In this document: positions 32,307 to 41,234 of the stretch, one piece after another | Layout: every line of letters starts with the position of its first letter | Position numbering within the stretch: the first letter of the stretch is position 1 | Assembly: GCA_022843165.1 (NCBI GenBank) | Contig: JALHOD010000009.1 | Location: 62,001-126,000, forward strand | Length of the DNA stretch: 64,000 nucleotides | Source: Pseudorhodoplanes sp. | Lineage (GTDB): Bacteria > Pseudomonadota > Alphaproteobacteria > Rhizobiales > Xanthobacteraceae | Direction: 5' to 3' | The notes under the pieces: model-generated | What the model was told of the DNA's origin: nothing | Database searches by the model: none | What the model saw: the letters and a program-made list of their open reading frames with translations, nothing else | Made by a program: the position numbers and the translations under genes

Positions 32307-33605
32307 ATGAGTTCCGACGCCGTCGCCATCATCGGGTTTGTCACGCTGTTCGTGCTGATGCTGCTGCGTGTGCCGATCGGCATGGCGCTCGGCCTGGTCG
32401 GCGTCGGCGGCTTTGCGTATCTGACGAGCGGCGGGCCGGCGCTGAAGATCGTCGGCCACACCACCATGCGGACGGTGACCGATTTCAATTTCGCGGTCAT
32501 TCCGCTGTTCCTGCTGATGGGATCGTTCGCGACCACGTCCGGCATGAGCCGCGAACTGTTCCGCGCCGCCAATTCCTTTCTGGGCCATCTGAAAGGCGGA
32601 CTTGGCATCGCCACCATCGCGGCCTGCGGCGGCTTTTCCGCGATCTGCGGATCCTCGGTGGCGACGGCGGCCACCTTCTCGCGCGTGGCCTATCCCGAGA
32701 TGCGCCGCTTCGGCTATCCAAAATCCTTTTCCACCGGCGTGGTCGCCGCCGGCGGCACCCTCGGCATCATGATTCCGCCCTCCACCGTGCTCGCGGTCTA
32801 CGGGCTCATCACCGAGCAGGACATCGGCAAGCTGTTCGTGGCCGGCATCCTGCCGGGCATTCTGGCCGTGCTCATGTACATGTTCACCGTCACGATCATC
32901 GGCTGGGTGCGTCCGGGATTTCTGCCGAGCGGTCCGCGCTCGTCCTGGAAAGAACGCTTCGACAGCCTGCGCGACGTGTGGGCGACGGTGCTGCTGTTCG
33001 CCTTCGTCATCGGCGGCATCTATGGCGGCATGTTCACCGCGACCGAAGCGGCCGGTATGGGCGCCGGCGGCGCCTTCATCATCGGATTGCTGCGCGGACG
33101 CCTCTCGCGCGCCGACATCCTGCGCTCGCTGCTGGAATCGACCCGCACCACGGCGGCGGTGTTCACCATCCTGATCGGCGCGCTGCTGTTCGGCTATTTC
33201 CTCACCATCACGCAGACACCGCAGAAGGTCACCGAATTCCTGACGGCGCTCGGCATCGGCCGCTACGGCATCCTGACCCTGATCCTGCTGATGTATCTGG
33301 TGCTGGGCTGCCTGATGGACGCGCTGGCGATGATCATCCTCACCGTCCCGATCATCTTCCCGGTCATCAAGGAACTGGGATTCGACCCCATCTGGTTCGG
33401 CATCATCATCGTCATGACTGTCGAACTCGGCCTGATCCACCCGCCGGTCGGAATGAATATCTTCGTCATCAAGAGCGTGCTCGACGATGTGAAGATATCG
33501 ACGATCTTCGCCGGCGTGCTGCCTTTCATCATTACCGACCTCATCCGGCTGGTGATCCTGGTCCTGTTCCCGATCATCGCGCTGTGGCTGCCATCGCGCA
33601 TGTGA
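32307..33605 (+). CDS. TRAP transporter large permease DctM
   Basis: 432 residues starting at ATG 32307, with 12 or so hydrophobic helices. Motifs include VPIGMALGLVGVGGFAYLTS, FNFAVIPLFLLMGSFATTSG, GGFSAICGSSVATAATFSRV, FSTGVVAAGGTLGIMIPPST and ELGLIHPPVGMNIFVIKSVL, all from the DctM (IT superfamily) core. It is the transport subunit driven by an ion gradient. It ends 108 bases before the next operator and the iorA gene. Confidence 0.94.
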   Translation: MSSDAVAIIGFVTLFVLMLLRVPIGMALGLVGVGGFAYLTSGGPALKIVGHTTMRTVTDFNFAVIPLFLLMGSFATTSGMSRELFRAANSFLGHLKGGLGIATIAACGGFSAICGSSVATAATFSRVAYPEMRRFGYPKSFSTGVVAAGGTLGIMIPPSTVLAVYGLITEQDIGKLFVAGILPGILAVLMYMFTVTIIGWVRPGFLPSGPRSSWKERFDSLRDVWATVLLFAFVIGGIYGGMFTATEAAGMGAGGAFIIGLLRGRLSRADILRSLLESTRTTAAVFTILIGALLFGYFLTITQTPQKVTEFLTALGIGRYGILTLILLMYLVLGCLMDALAMIILTVPIIFPVIKELGFDPIWFGIIIVMTVELGLIHPPVGMNIFVIKSVLDDVKISTIFAGVLPFIITDLIRLVILVLFPIIALWLPSRM

Positions 33606-33665
33606 GGCGGGCCTTGAATTTACGGCCGAAAACGGCACCTTTTATAATCGTCCCAATCTGCTAGA

Positions 33666-33685
33666 ATAGTTTGATATCCAACTAT
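33666..33685 (+). promoter_or_regulatory. MarR-type operator before the ior genes (perfect palindrome)
   Basis: ATAGTTTGATATCCAACTAT has exact ATAGTT/AACTAT arms with a GATATC centre. It overlaps a TAGAAT hexamer at 33662-33667 and follows TATAAT at 33643-33648, either of which could be the -10. The iorA ATG is 28 bases downstream. Confidence 0.7.
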
Positions 33686-33713
33686 CTGGCCCGTTGGGGC
33701 CGCCGGTGAGACG

Positions 33714-35855
33714 ATGGAACGCTCGTTCAAGAAAGAAGTGCAGGCGCTGACCCTCGGCGACGGGGAGACCTTCCGCGGCGAAGGCATCTTGGCCGTGACC
33801 AAGGCGCTGCTGCAATCCGGCGTCTCCTATGTCGGCGGCTACCAGGGCGCGCCGGTCTCGCACCTGCTCGACGTGATGGTGGAGGCCGAGGACCTGCTGG
33901 CCGATCTCGGCGTGCATGTCGAAACCTGCACCAACGAGGCCTCGGCCGCCGCCATGCTCGGCGCCTCGATCAATTACCCGCTGCGCGGCGCGGTGACCTG
34001 GAAATCCATCGTCGGCACCAATGTCGCCGCCGACGCGCTGTCCAATCTCGCCTCGCCCGGCGTCGTGGGCGGCGCCTTGATCGTTCTGGGCGAGGATTAC
34101 GGCGAGGGCGCGAGCGTGATCCAGGAACGCTCCTATGCCTATGCGATGAAATCCTCGATGTGGCTGCTCGATCCGCGGCCCGACCTGCCGACCATCGTGC
34201 GCTGCGTCGAGAAAGGTTTTGAACTCTCGGAAGCGAGCCACGCGCCGGTGATGCTCGAACTGCGCATCCGCGCCTGCCATGTCACCGGCGAGTTCGAGGC
34301 CAAGAACAACCGGCGCGGCGCCTATTCCGGACTCAACCGGCTGGAAGGCCCGCCGCGCTTCGACTATGGCCGGCTGGCGCATCCGCCGGTCACCTTCATC
34401 CATGAGCGGCTGAAGGTGGAAGATCGCATGCCGGCGGCGCGCAGGTTCACCCGCGAACACAAGCTGAACGAAATCGTGCCGGGCGATGTGGACGATATCG
34501 GCATCGTGGTGATGGGCGGCCTGACCAACAGCGTGCTGCGCGCGCTGGCGCGGCTCGATCTCGCCGACATGTTCGGCAAGACGCGCATCCCTATCCTGGT
34601 GCTCAATGTGGTTTATCCGCTGGTGCCGGAGGAGGTTCGGGAATTCTGCGCCGGCAAACGCGCGGTGCTGGTGGTCGAGGAAGGTCATCCCGAATATATC
34701 GAGGAAGCGATCAATTCCGACCTGCGCCGCGCCGACATCCAGACCCGCGTGATCGGCAAGGACGTGCTGCCGAAGGCCGGGGAATACACCTCCGACGTTC
34801 TGCTGAAAGGGCTGTCGGCGTTTCTCAGCCAGACCCGGCCGGCAAGGCTCGATGTCGAAGCCATTGCCGACCGCGCCGGAAAAATGCTGGCGCATCTGCC
34901 CGCCGCGCAGGCTTCGGTCGGCACCTTGCCGCCCCGCCCGCCGACATTCTGCACCGGCTGCCCGGAACGCCCGGTATTCGCCGCGATCAAGCTCATGCAG
35001 CGCGATCTCGGGCCGACGCATATCAGCGCCGATATCGGCTGCCACGCCTTCGCGACGCTGGCGCCGTTCAGCCTCGGCAATTCCATTCTCGGCTACGGCA
35101 TGTCGCTGGCGAGCGCGGCCGCAGTCGGACCCAACATGTCGCGCCGTCCGATCGCGGTGATGGGCGACGGCGGCTTCTGGCATAACGGCCTGATCACCGG
35201 CGTGGCGTCGAACCTGTTCAACAAGGGCGACGGCGTGCTGATCGTCATGCAGAACGGCTACACCTCCGCCACCGGCCTGCAATTCATGCCCTCCAGCAAG
35301 GCCAGCCGCTCAGGCCCCGCGCCCGGCATGGATATCGAATCCACGCTGCGCTCCTTCGGCGTGACATGGATGCGCAAGGTGCGCACCTACAGCGTCGCCA
35401 GGATGGTGAAGACGCTGAAGGCCGCGATGCAGGACCCCGCCCGGGGCCTGAAGGTCATCGTCGCCGACGGCGAATGCCAGCTCGCCCGCCAGCGCCGCGT
35501 GCGCGCGGACGATGCCCGGAAACTCGCCGGCGGCCAGCGCGTGGTCCGCACCAAATACGGCGTCGACGATGAGATCTGCACCGGCGATCATTCCTGCATC
35601 CGGCTCTCCGGCTGTCCGTCGCTGACGGTGAAGCCCAATCCGGACCCGTTGCGCAGCGATCCGGTGGCCAGCGTGATCGAATCCTGCGTCGGCTGCGGAT
35701 TGTGCGGCGAGGTCGCCCATGCCGCGGTGCTGTGCCCGTCCTTCTATCGCGCCGAACTGATCCGCAATGCGACGGCCTGGGATCTCTGGCTGCACCGCCT
35801 GCGCTCGGGCGTGATCGGCTGGTTCAGCGGCCGCAAGCAGGAGGCCGCGGCATGA
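33714..35855 (+). CDS. Indolepyruvate:ferredoxin oxidoreductase-like alpha subunit
   Basis: 713 residues starting at ATG 33714. It is a ThDP enzyme that oxidatively decarboxylates arylpyruvates to aryl-acyl-CoA with ferredoxin. The N-terminal pyrimidine-binding domain includes SYVGGYQGAPVSHLLDVMVE. The ThDP/Mg motif is GDGGFWHNGLITGVASN near residue 484, then VLIVMQNGYTSATG. C-terminal cysteines: CTGDHSCIRLSGCPSL and SCVGCGLCGEVAHAAVLCPS, which fit two [4Fe-4S] clusters. The ATG is under the perfect MarR-type palindrome. The tail of about 40 residues after the last cluster is longer than in archaeal IorA. Exact substrate (phenyl-, hydroxyphenyl- or indolepyruvate, or another 2-oxo acid) is unknown. 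Confidence 0.87.
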   Translation: MERSFKKEVQALTLGDGETFRGEGILAVTKALLQSGVSYVGGYQGAPVSHLLDVMVEAEDLLADLGVHVETCTNEASAAAMLGASINYPLRGAVTWKSIVGTNVAADALSNLASPGVVGGALIVLGEDYGEGASVIQERSYAYAMKSSMWLLDPRPDLPTIVRCVEKGFELSEASHAPVMLELRIRACHVTGEFEAKNNRRGAYSGLNRLEGPPRFDYGRLAHPPVTFIHERLKVEDRMPAARRFTREHKLNEIVPGDVDDIGIVVMGGLTNSVLRALARLDLADMFGKTRIPILVLNVVYPLVPEEVREFCAGKRAVLVVEEGHPEYIEEAINSDLRRADIQTRVIGKDVLPKAGEYTSDVLLKGLSAFLSQTRPARLDVEAIADRAGKMLAHLPAAQASVGTLPPRPPTFCTGCPERPVFAAIKLMQRDLGPTHISADIGCHAFATLAPFSLGNSILGYGMSLASAAAVGPNMSRRPIAVMGDGGFWHNGLITGVASNLFNKGDGVLIVMQNGYTSATGLQFMPSSKASRSGPAPGMDIESTLRSFGVTWMRKVRTYSVARMVKTLKAAMQDPARGLKVIVADGECQLARQRRVRADDARKLAGGQRVVRTKYGVDDEICTGDHSCIRLSGCPSLTVKPNPDPLRSDPVASVIESCVGCGLCGEVAHAAVLCPSFYRAELIRNATAWDLWLHRLRSGVIGWFSGRKQEAAA

Positions 35856-37396
35856 GCGCGATGCAGCGCCCGGTCACCGTGCTGATCGCCGCTCTGGGCG
35901 GCGAAGGCGGCGGCGTGCTCACCAACTGGATCATCAATGCGGCGGCCGATCTCGGCTTCCCGGCGCAATCGACGTCGATTCCCGGCGTCGCGCAGCGCAC
36001 CGGTGCGACGACCTACTACATCGAGATTTTTCCGAAGACCTGGCGCGAGCTCGGCGACGCCAGGCCGGTGCTGGCGCTGACGCCCGGCATCGGCGACATC
36101 GACGTCATGGTGGCAAGCGAATTCCTGGAAGCCGGCCGCGCCATCGCGTCGGGTTTCGTCACGCCCGACCGCACGCTGCTGATCGCATCGACCAGCCGCT
36201 TCTATTCCATGAACGAGAAGATGGCGATGGGCGACGGGCGCTACGACCAGACCCGTCTGCTCGACGCTGCCGAAAGCAATTCGCAAGGCCGGATCCTGTT
36301 CGACATGGAATCCGCCGGCAAGACCGCCGGCGCCATGATCAACGCCGTCATGCTCGGCGCCATTGCCGGCTGCGGCAAGCTGCCGATTCCGGTCGAGGCC
36401 TTCGAGGCGGCGATCCGCAAGGACGGCAAGGCGGTCGAGCCCAATCTGCGCGGCTTCCGCGCCGGACTCGACGCGGCGCGCGAGACATCCGCGGCGCGCG
36501 GCGTTGGTCCCGACGGCAAGCGCCATCTCGCCCCCGAACCGCAAAGCGATCCGCTGGAAGGCGAGATCCGCGCGCAGGCGCCTCAGCCGGCCCAGGACGT
36601 GATGATCGAAGGCGTGCGCCGCCTCACCCGTTTCCAGAATGCCGACTATGCGCGGCTTTATTTGAACCGTCTTGCACCCGTGCACACCGCCGATCAGCGC
36701 GCGGCCAGCGGCGGAAAATTGCTGCGCGAAGTCGCGCGCCACCTCGCGGTGCGGATGTCGTTCGAGGACCTGATCCGCGTGGCGCAGGCCAAGATCGACC
36801 CCGCGCGCATGACCCGGATCACCGCCGAACTCAATGCCAAGCCGGATGAACCGGTCCATGTTGTGGAATTCCTGAAGCCCGGCATCGAGGAACTCTGCCA
36901 GATTCTGCCGCCATCGCTGGCGCGCTGGATTTTGCGCGTGTCGGCGCGGCGCGGCTGGCTGGATCGCGTGCATGTCGGCATGGAGGTGAAGAGCACCTCG
37001 ATCAGCGGCTATCTGCGCTTCTGGCTGCTGGCAAAACTCAAGCCCTGGCGGCCGCGCAGCTTCCGCTATCATGAGGAACAGGCCGCGATCGAATCCTGGT
37101 TAACGCTGATCCTCGAAGCGGCTCCGCATTCGCCCACGCTGGCGATCGAGATCGCGGAATGCGCGCGCCTGATCAAGGGCTATGGCTCCACGCACAAGCG
37201 CGGCACCAGCAATTTTCAGATGATCGAAGCCCGGGTGATCCGCGCCGCCATCAATGGGCGCCTGCCCGTCGATCAGGCGATCGACGCCATCGCCAGCGCC
37301 CGCACCGCCGCGCTGGTCGATCCTGAGGGCGAGGGCCTGACCCGCTGCCTCGACGATCTCGACCGTCACATGTCCTTCCGCGTCGCCGCGGAATAA
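35852..37396 (+). CDS. Indolepyruvate oxidoreductase beta-family protein with long C-terminal extension
   Basis: 514 residues from ATG 35852, which overlaps the alpha stop (ATGA) and has AGGAGG upstream. Residues 6-190 form the gamma/beta domain of 2-oxoacid:ferredoxin oxidoreductases (LIAALGGEGGGVLTNWIINA, STSIPGVAQRTGATTYYIEI). Residues from about 240 to the end form an alpha-helical extension found in IorB-like proteins (DUF6537-like by my recollection), of unknown role. It forms the complex with the alpha subunit. The linker after residue 215 (GPDGKRHLAPEPQSDPLEGE) looks flexible. Confidence 0.82.
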   Translation: MSAMQRPVTVLIAALGGEGGGVLTNWIINAAADLGFPAQSTSIPGVAQRTGATTYYIEIFPKTWRELGDARPVLALTPGIGDIDVMVASEFLEAGRAIASGFVTPDRTLLIASTSRFYSMNEKMAMGDGRYDQTRLLDAAESNSQGRILFDMESAGKTAGAMINAVMLGAIAGCGKLPIPVEAFEAAIRKDGKAVEPNLRGFRAGLDAARETSAARGVGPDGKRHLAPEPQSDPLEGEIRAQAPQPAQDVMIEGVRRLTRFQNADYARLYLNRLAPVHTADQRAASGGKLLREVARHLAVRMSFEDLIRVAQAKIDPARMTRITAELNAKPDEPVHVVEFLKPGIEELCQILPPSLARWILRVSARRGWLDRVHVGMEVKSTSISGYLRFWLLAKLKPWRPRSFRYHEEQAAIESWLTLILEAAPHSPTLAIEIAECARLIKGYGSTHKRGTSNFQMIEARVIRAAINGRLPVDQAIDAIASARTAALVDPEGEGLTRCLDDLDRHMSFRVAAE

Positions 37397-37488
37397 GGCG
37401 CAATTCGCCACGTTGTAAGGCCTCCCGCCCTCCGGTATGAATGCCGGAGGTACAAAAACCCTATGTAAAGTCAGTCTGGGAGGACGCC

Positions 37489-38448
37489 GTGAACAAGCTT
37501 CTTGTCGGAGCCGCATTTTTTCTGTCTGTCGCGACCGCAATACCGGCCGCGGCGCAACCGGTCGGCCTCGGAACCAGCCCGCAAGGCACGCTGACCTACG
37601 CCGTGGGCGCCGCCGTCGCCAAGGTGCTCGGCGAAAAGGCCAACCTCCAGTCGCGCGTGCAGCCCTCCGCCGGCACTGGCGCGATGATCCCGCTGGTCAA
37701 TTCCAACGAAATCGACATGGGCTTCGCCAACACGCTCGAACTTTATGACGCCTTTCACGGCGTCGGCACATTCGACAACCGCCCGAATCCGAAACTGCGC
37801 ACCGTGGCCGTGATCTTCCCGATCCGCGTCGGCCTGTTCGTGCGCAACGATTCCCCGATCAAGACGGTCGCCGACATGAAGGGCAAGACCGTCGCCTATG
37901 GCTTCACCAGCCAGGAGATCATCAAGAAAACGGTCGATGCGATGCTCGCGACTTCGGGCCTGTCGGTGAAGGATCTCAAGACCGTGCTGGTGCCCAATCT
38001 GGTGCGCGGCGTCGATGAGTTCAACGCCGGCCGCGTCGACATCACCACCTTCGCGCTCGGTTCGGCCAAGGTGGCGGAGGCCGACGCATCGGTCGGCGGC
38101 ATCCGCTTCGTCAACATGGAGAACACGCCGGCCGGTCTCGCGGCGTTCAAGAAGGAATTCCCGACCGCCTATCTGGACAAGGTCAGTCCGGCGCCGAATC
38201 TGCCGGGCGTGAAAGAGCCCATCACCACGATGTTCTACGACTACACCATCTTCGCCTCCGCCGACATGCCGGCGGACAAGGTGAAGAACATCCTGAAGGT
38301 GCTGGCTGAGAACAAGGACGCACTCGGGCAGGCGCACCCGCTGTTCCGCGGCATGGTCATCGATCGTCTCTACAACGACATCAAGGTGCCCTACCACGAC
38401 GGCGCCATCGCCTATTTCAAGGAAGCTGGCATCAAGGAATCAAAATAG
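37489..38448 (+). CDS. TAXI-family TRAP transporter substrate-binding protein, copy 1
   Basis: 319 residues from GTG 37489, which has GGGAGG six bases upstream; an in-frame ATG at 37441 lacks a ribosome site. Signal peptide residues 1-22 (cleaved near AAAQ). The mature start QPVGLGTSPQGTLTYAVGAA is the TAXI variant of the binding-protein fold, followed by RVQPSAGTGAMIPLVNSNEI. It is strongly similar to the next gene over its full length, so they are tandem duplicates. It is probably a periplasmic receptor for the fused TRAP permease at 41235. The ligand is unknown. Confidence 0.9.
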   Translation: MNKLLVGAAFFLSVATAIPAAAQPVGLGTSPQGTLTYAVGAAVAKVLGEKANLQSRVQPSAGTGAMIPLVNSNEIDMGFANTLELYDAFHGVGTFDNRPNPKLRTVAVIFPIRVGLFVRNDSPIKTVADMKGKTVAYGFTSQEIIKKTVDAMLATSGLSVKDLKTVLVPNLVRGVDEFNAGRVDITTFALGSAKVAEADASVGGIRFVNMENTPAGLAAFKKEFPTAYLDKVSPAPNLPGVKEPITTMFYDYTIFASADMPADKVKNILKVLAENKDALGQAHPLFRGMVIDRLYNDIKVPYHDGAIAYFKEAGIKESK

Positions 38449-38494
38449 CCGGACAACCGGCACGGACGGCGCGTCGACATCCAGGGAGGATTAC

Positions 38495-39451
38495 GTGACC
38501 AGATTCGCTTATGCGGCTGTCGCCGCCATTTCGCTCGCCATCATGTCGCCCGCTGCCGCGCAGCCGCTCGGTATCGGGACCAGCCCGCAAGGCACGATGG
38601 TCTACACGCTCGGCGCCGCCGTCTCCAAGGCGCTGGCCGAAAGCGCGAACATGCAGTCGCGTGTTCAGCCTTCGGCCGGCACCGGCGCGATGGTGCCACT
38701 GGTGAATTCCGGCGAGATCGATATCGGCTTCTGCAACGCGCGGGAGTTTTTCGATTCCTATCATGGCGTCGGCTCGTCGGATAAACGCAAGAACGAGAAT
38801 CTGCGCGCGATTGCGGTGCTGTTTCCGCTCACCGTCGGCCTGATCGTGCGCAACGACTCGCCGATCAAGTCGGTGAAGGATCTCAAGGGCAAGAGCATCT
38901 CCTACGGCTATCAGAGCCAGGAGGTGATCCGCATTCTGGTCGACGGGATGCTCGCCAATGCCGGCCTCACTATCGGCGACATGAAGCCGGTGCTGGTGCC
39001 GAACCTGATCCGCGGCATGGACGAGCTGATCGCCGGCCGCGTCGAGGTGTCGTTCTTCGCGCTCGGCCAGGCCAAGGTGGCGGAAGCCGACGCGGCGGTG
39101 GGCATCCGCTTCCTGCCCATGGACGATTCACCCGCAGCGGTCGATGCGATGCTGAAGGTCGTGCAGGTGGGCTATGTCGGCAAGATTGCTCCGGCGCCCA
39201 ACCTGCCCGGCGTGCGCGACACCATTCCGGTGGCGCATTACGACTATGTCGCTTTTGCAAACAAGGACGTGCCGGCAGAGCGTATCAAGACCATCACCAA
39301 GGTCATTGCCGAACAGAAGGATGCGATGGCGCAGTCGCTTCCGCTGTTCCGGCGCTTCAACCCCGAGCGCATGTATTCCAGCAAGCTCAAGGTGCCCTAT
39401 CACGACGGCGCCATTGCCTATTTCAGGGAAAAGGGCATCAAGGAGCAGTGA
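38495..39451 (+). CDS. TAXI-family TRAP transporter substrate-binding protein, copy 2
   Basis: 318 residues from GTG 38495 with GGGAGG upstream. Signal peptide then QPLGIGTSPQGTMVYTLGAA and RVQPSAGTGAMVPLVNSGEI, GYQSQEVIRILVDGMLANAG and the shared C-terminal KVPYHDGAIAYFREKGIKEQ. Blocks identical to copy 1 (SRVQPSAGTGAM, PLVNS, LVPNL, KVPYHDGAIAYF) show a recent duplication; differences cluster in the segment after DIGFCNAREFF, so ligand ranges may differ. It lies 30 bases before the ThDP enzyme gene. Confidence 0.9.
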   Translation: MTRFAYAAVAAISLAIMSPAAAQPLGIGTSPQGTMVYTLGAAVSKALAESANMQSRVQPSAGTGAMVPLVNSGEIDIGFCNAREFFDSYHGVGSSDKRKNENLRAIAVLFPLTVGLIVRNDSPIKSVKDLKGKSISYGYQSQEVIRILVDGMLANAGLTIGDMKPVLVPNLIRGMDELIAGRVEVSFFALGQAKVAEADAAVGIRFLPMDDSPAAVDAMLKVVQVGYVGKIAPAPNLPGVRDTIPVAHYDYVAFANKDVPAERIKTITKVIAEQKDAMAQSLPLFRRFNPERMYSSKLKVPYHDGAIAYFREKGIKEQ

Positions 39452-39481
39452 CCGTTCCCCGGCCCGCAGCAAGGACGAGTA

Positions 39482-41200
39482 ATGACGCTATCCGCGCAGA
39501 AGAAGCCTGAACCGGGCCGGACCAGGATCGCCGCCGAATATTTCCTCGAATCCCTCTCCATGCACGGCGTCGATTATTTCTTCGCCAATCCCGGCACGGA
39601 CTTTCCGCCGATCGTCGAGGCGCTGACGCGGGCCAGGCGCAGCAATGCCAAAGTGCCGGAGCCGATCTTGGTTCCGCATGAAAATCTCGCGGTCGCGATG
39701 GCGCATGGCGTCTATCTGATGACCGGCCGCCCGCAGGCGGTGATGGTGCATGTCAATGTCGGCACCGCCAACACCGTCAACAACATCGCCAATCTGGCGC
39801 GCGACCGCGCCCCGGTGATCGTCGCCGCCGGCCGCACGCCCTTCACCGAAAAAGGCCAGTTTGGATCGCGCACCCGTCCCATCCACTGGGCGCAGGAAAT
39901 GTTCGACCAGGCCGGCATGGTGCGCGAGCTGGTGAAATGGGATTACGAATTGCGCATGCCCGAGCAGATCGGGGACGTCACCGCGCGCGCCTATGAGATG
40001 TCCATGACCAGCCCGCGTGGGCCGGTCTATCTCGTGCTGCCGCGCGAGCCGCTGTCGGCGCCGTTGCCCGATTACACGCCGGAAAAGCTGCGCGCCCTGC
40101 CCGCTCCGCCCTATCCCGATCCGCAAGCCATCGCGCAACTGGCGGACTGGATCGCGGCCGCCGAACGGCCGGTCATTCTCAACGCCGCCGCCGGCGATCC
40201 GAAAGCGGTGGAGATTCTCGGCCGCATCGCCAACGACTACGCGATCCCGGTCGTCGCGCATTACCCGCGCGTCATGGCTCTGCCCGCCAGCCACCCCATG
40301 CATTTCGGCTACGATTCGGCGGCGATGCTGGCCGACGCCGACCTCGCCGTGGTGATCGAATGCGACGTGCCCTATCACCCGCACCTGACCGAACCGGCGG
40401 CGAATTGCCGTTTCGTGCATATCGGCGAGGACACGGTCTATCAGCGCTATCCGATGCGCAGCTTTCCGACCGATCTCGCGATCACCGCGCATGCCACGCG
40501 CGCGCTTGAGGCGCTTGAGGCCGCGCTCGCCAGGCACAAGGGCGCGATGCAGGCGCGCATCGATGCACGGCGCGCGCCGCTGATCGCGCGCGCGAAAGCG
40601 CGGCGCGAGAAGGTCGCGAAGGGCACCGCGGTCGCAGCCGATCGCATCACACCGGAATTTCTCAGCCGTACCATCGGCGAAGTGCTCGGTCCGGACGCCG
40701 TGATCTTCAACGAATATCCGCTGCGGCTGGAACATTGCCCGCGCGAGAAACCCGGCACCTTCTTTGCCGCCAGTCCCGCCGGCGGCCTTGGCTGGGGCCT
40801 GGGCGCAGCCCTTGGCGCAAAGCTCGCGGCGCCCGACAAGCTGATCGTCGCCACGCTGGGCGACGGTGTCTATCTGTTTACCAATCCCACCGTGTCCCAC
40901 TGGGTGGGCGAGAAATACAAGTTGCCGGTGCTGACCATCATCTTCAATAACCAGCGCTACGGCGCGGTGCGCAACGCCACCCTGTCGATGTTCAAGGACG
41001 GCGTGGCGGGCGAAGACGACGGACGTTTCCTGGCCGATCTCGATCCGAGCGCGCCCTATGACGAGTTCGTGCGCGCGCAGGGCGGTTTCGGCGAGCGGGT
41101 GGAAAAGCCGCAGGATCTGGCCGGTGCCCTGCAGCGCGCCCGCGACGCGGTGATGAACGACAAGAAGCAGGCTTTGCTCAATGTGATATGTCCCTATTGA
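39482..41200 (+). CDS. Thiamine diphosphate-dependent enzyme (acetolactate synthase/benzoylformate decarboxylase superfamily)
   Basis: 572 residues starting at ATG 39482. The N-terminal domain has the activating Glu in PILVPHENLAVAMAHGVYLM. The C-terminal ThDP/Mg motif is ATLGDGVYLFTNPTVSHWVG...FNN (GDG to NN spacing typical). Between them lies a Rossmann domain (IAAAERPVILNAAAGDPKAV). The sequence is annotated in many genomes as acetolactate synthase-like, but no regulatory subunit gene is present and it lies in a TRAP/TAXI cluster, so a 2-oxo acid decarboxylase or carboligase acting on an imported aromatic acid is more likely. Confidence 0.8.
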   Translation: MTLSAQKKPEPGRTRIAAEYFLESLSMHGVDYFFANPGTDFPPIVEALTRARRSNAKVPEPILVPHENLAVAMAHGVYLMTGRPQAVMVHVNVGTANTVNNIANLARDRAPVIVAAGRTPFTEKGQFGSRTRPIHWAQEMFDQAGMVRELVKWDYELRMPEQIGDVTARAYEMSMTSPRGPVYLVLPREPLSAPLPDYTPEKLRALPAPPYPDPQAIAQLADWIAAAERPVILNAAAGDPKAVEILGRIANDYAIPVVAHYPRVMALPASHPMHFGYDSAAMLADADLAVVIECDVPYHPHLTEPAANCRFVHIGEDTVYQRYPMRSFPTDLAITAHATRALEALEAALARHKGAMQARIDARRAPLIARAKARREKVAKGTAVAADRITPEFLSRTIGEVLGPDAVIFNEYPLRLEHCPREKPGTFFAASPAGGLGWGLGAALGAKLAAPDKLIVATLGDGVYLFTNPTVSHWVGEKYKLPVLTIIFNNQRYGAVRNATLSMFKDGVAGEDDGRFLADLDPSAPYDEFVRAQGGFGERVEKPQDLAGALQRARDAVMNDKKQALLNVICPY

Positions 41201-41234
41201 GCGAGCCGGGTTGACGTGCAGCGAGGGGTTCGGG

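Noticed and set aside
39482-41200. Calling the ThDP enzyme acetolactate synthase (ilvB)
   Set aside because: There is no small subunit gene, no branched-chain biosynthesis context, and it sits in an uptake cluster. The superfamily is certain; the reaction is not.
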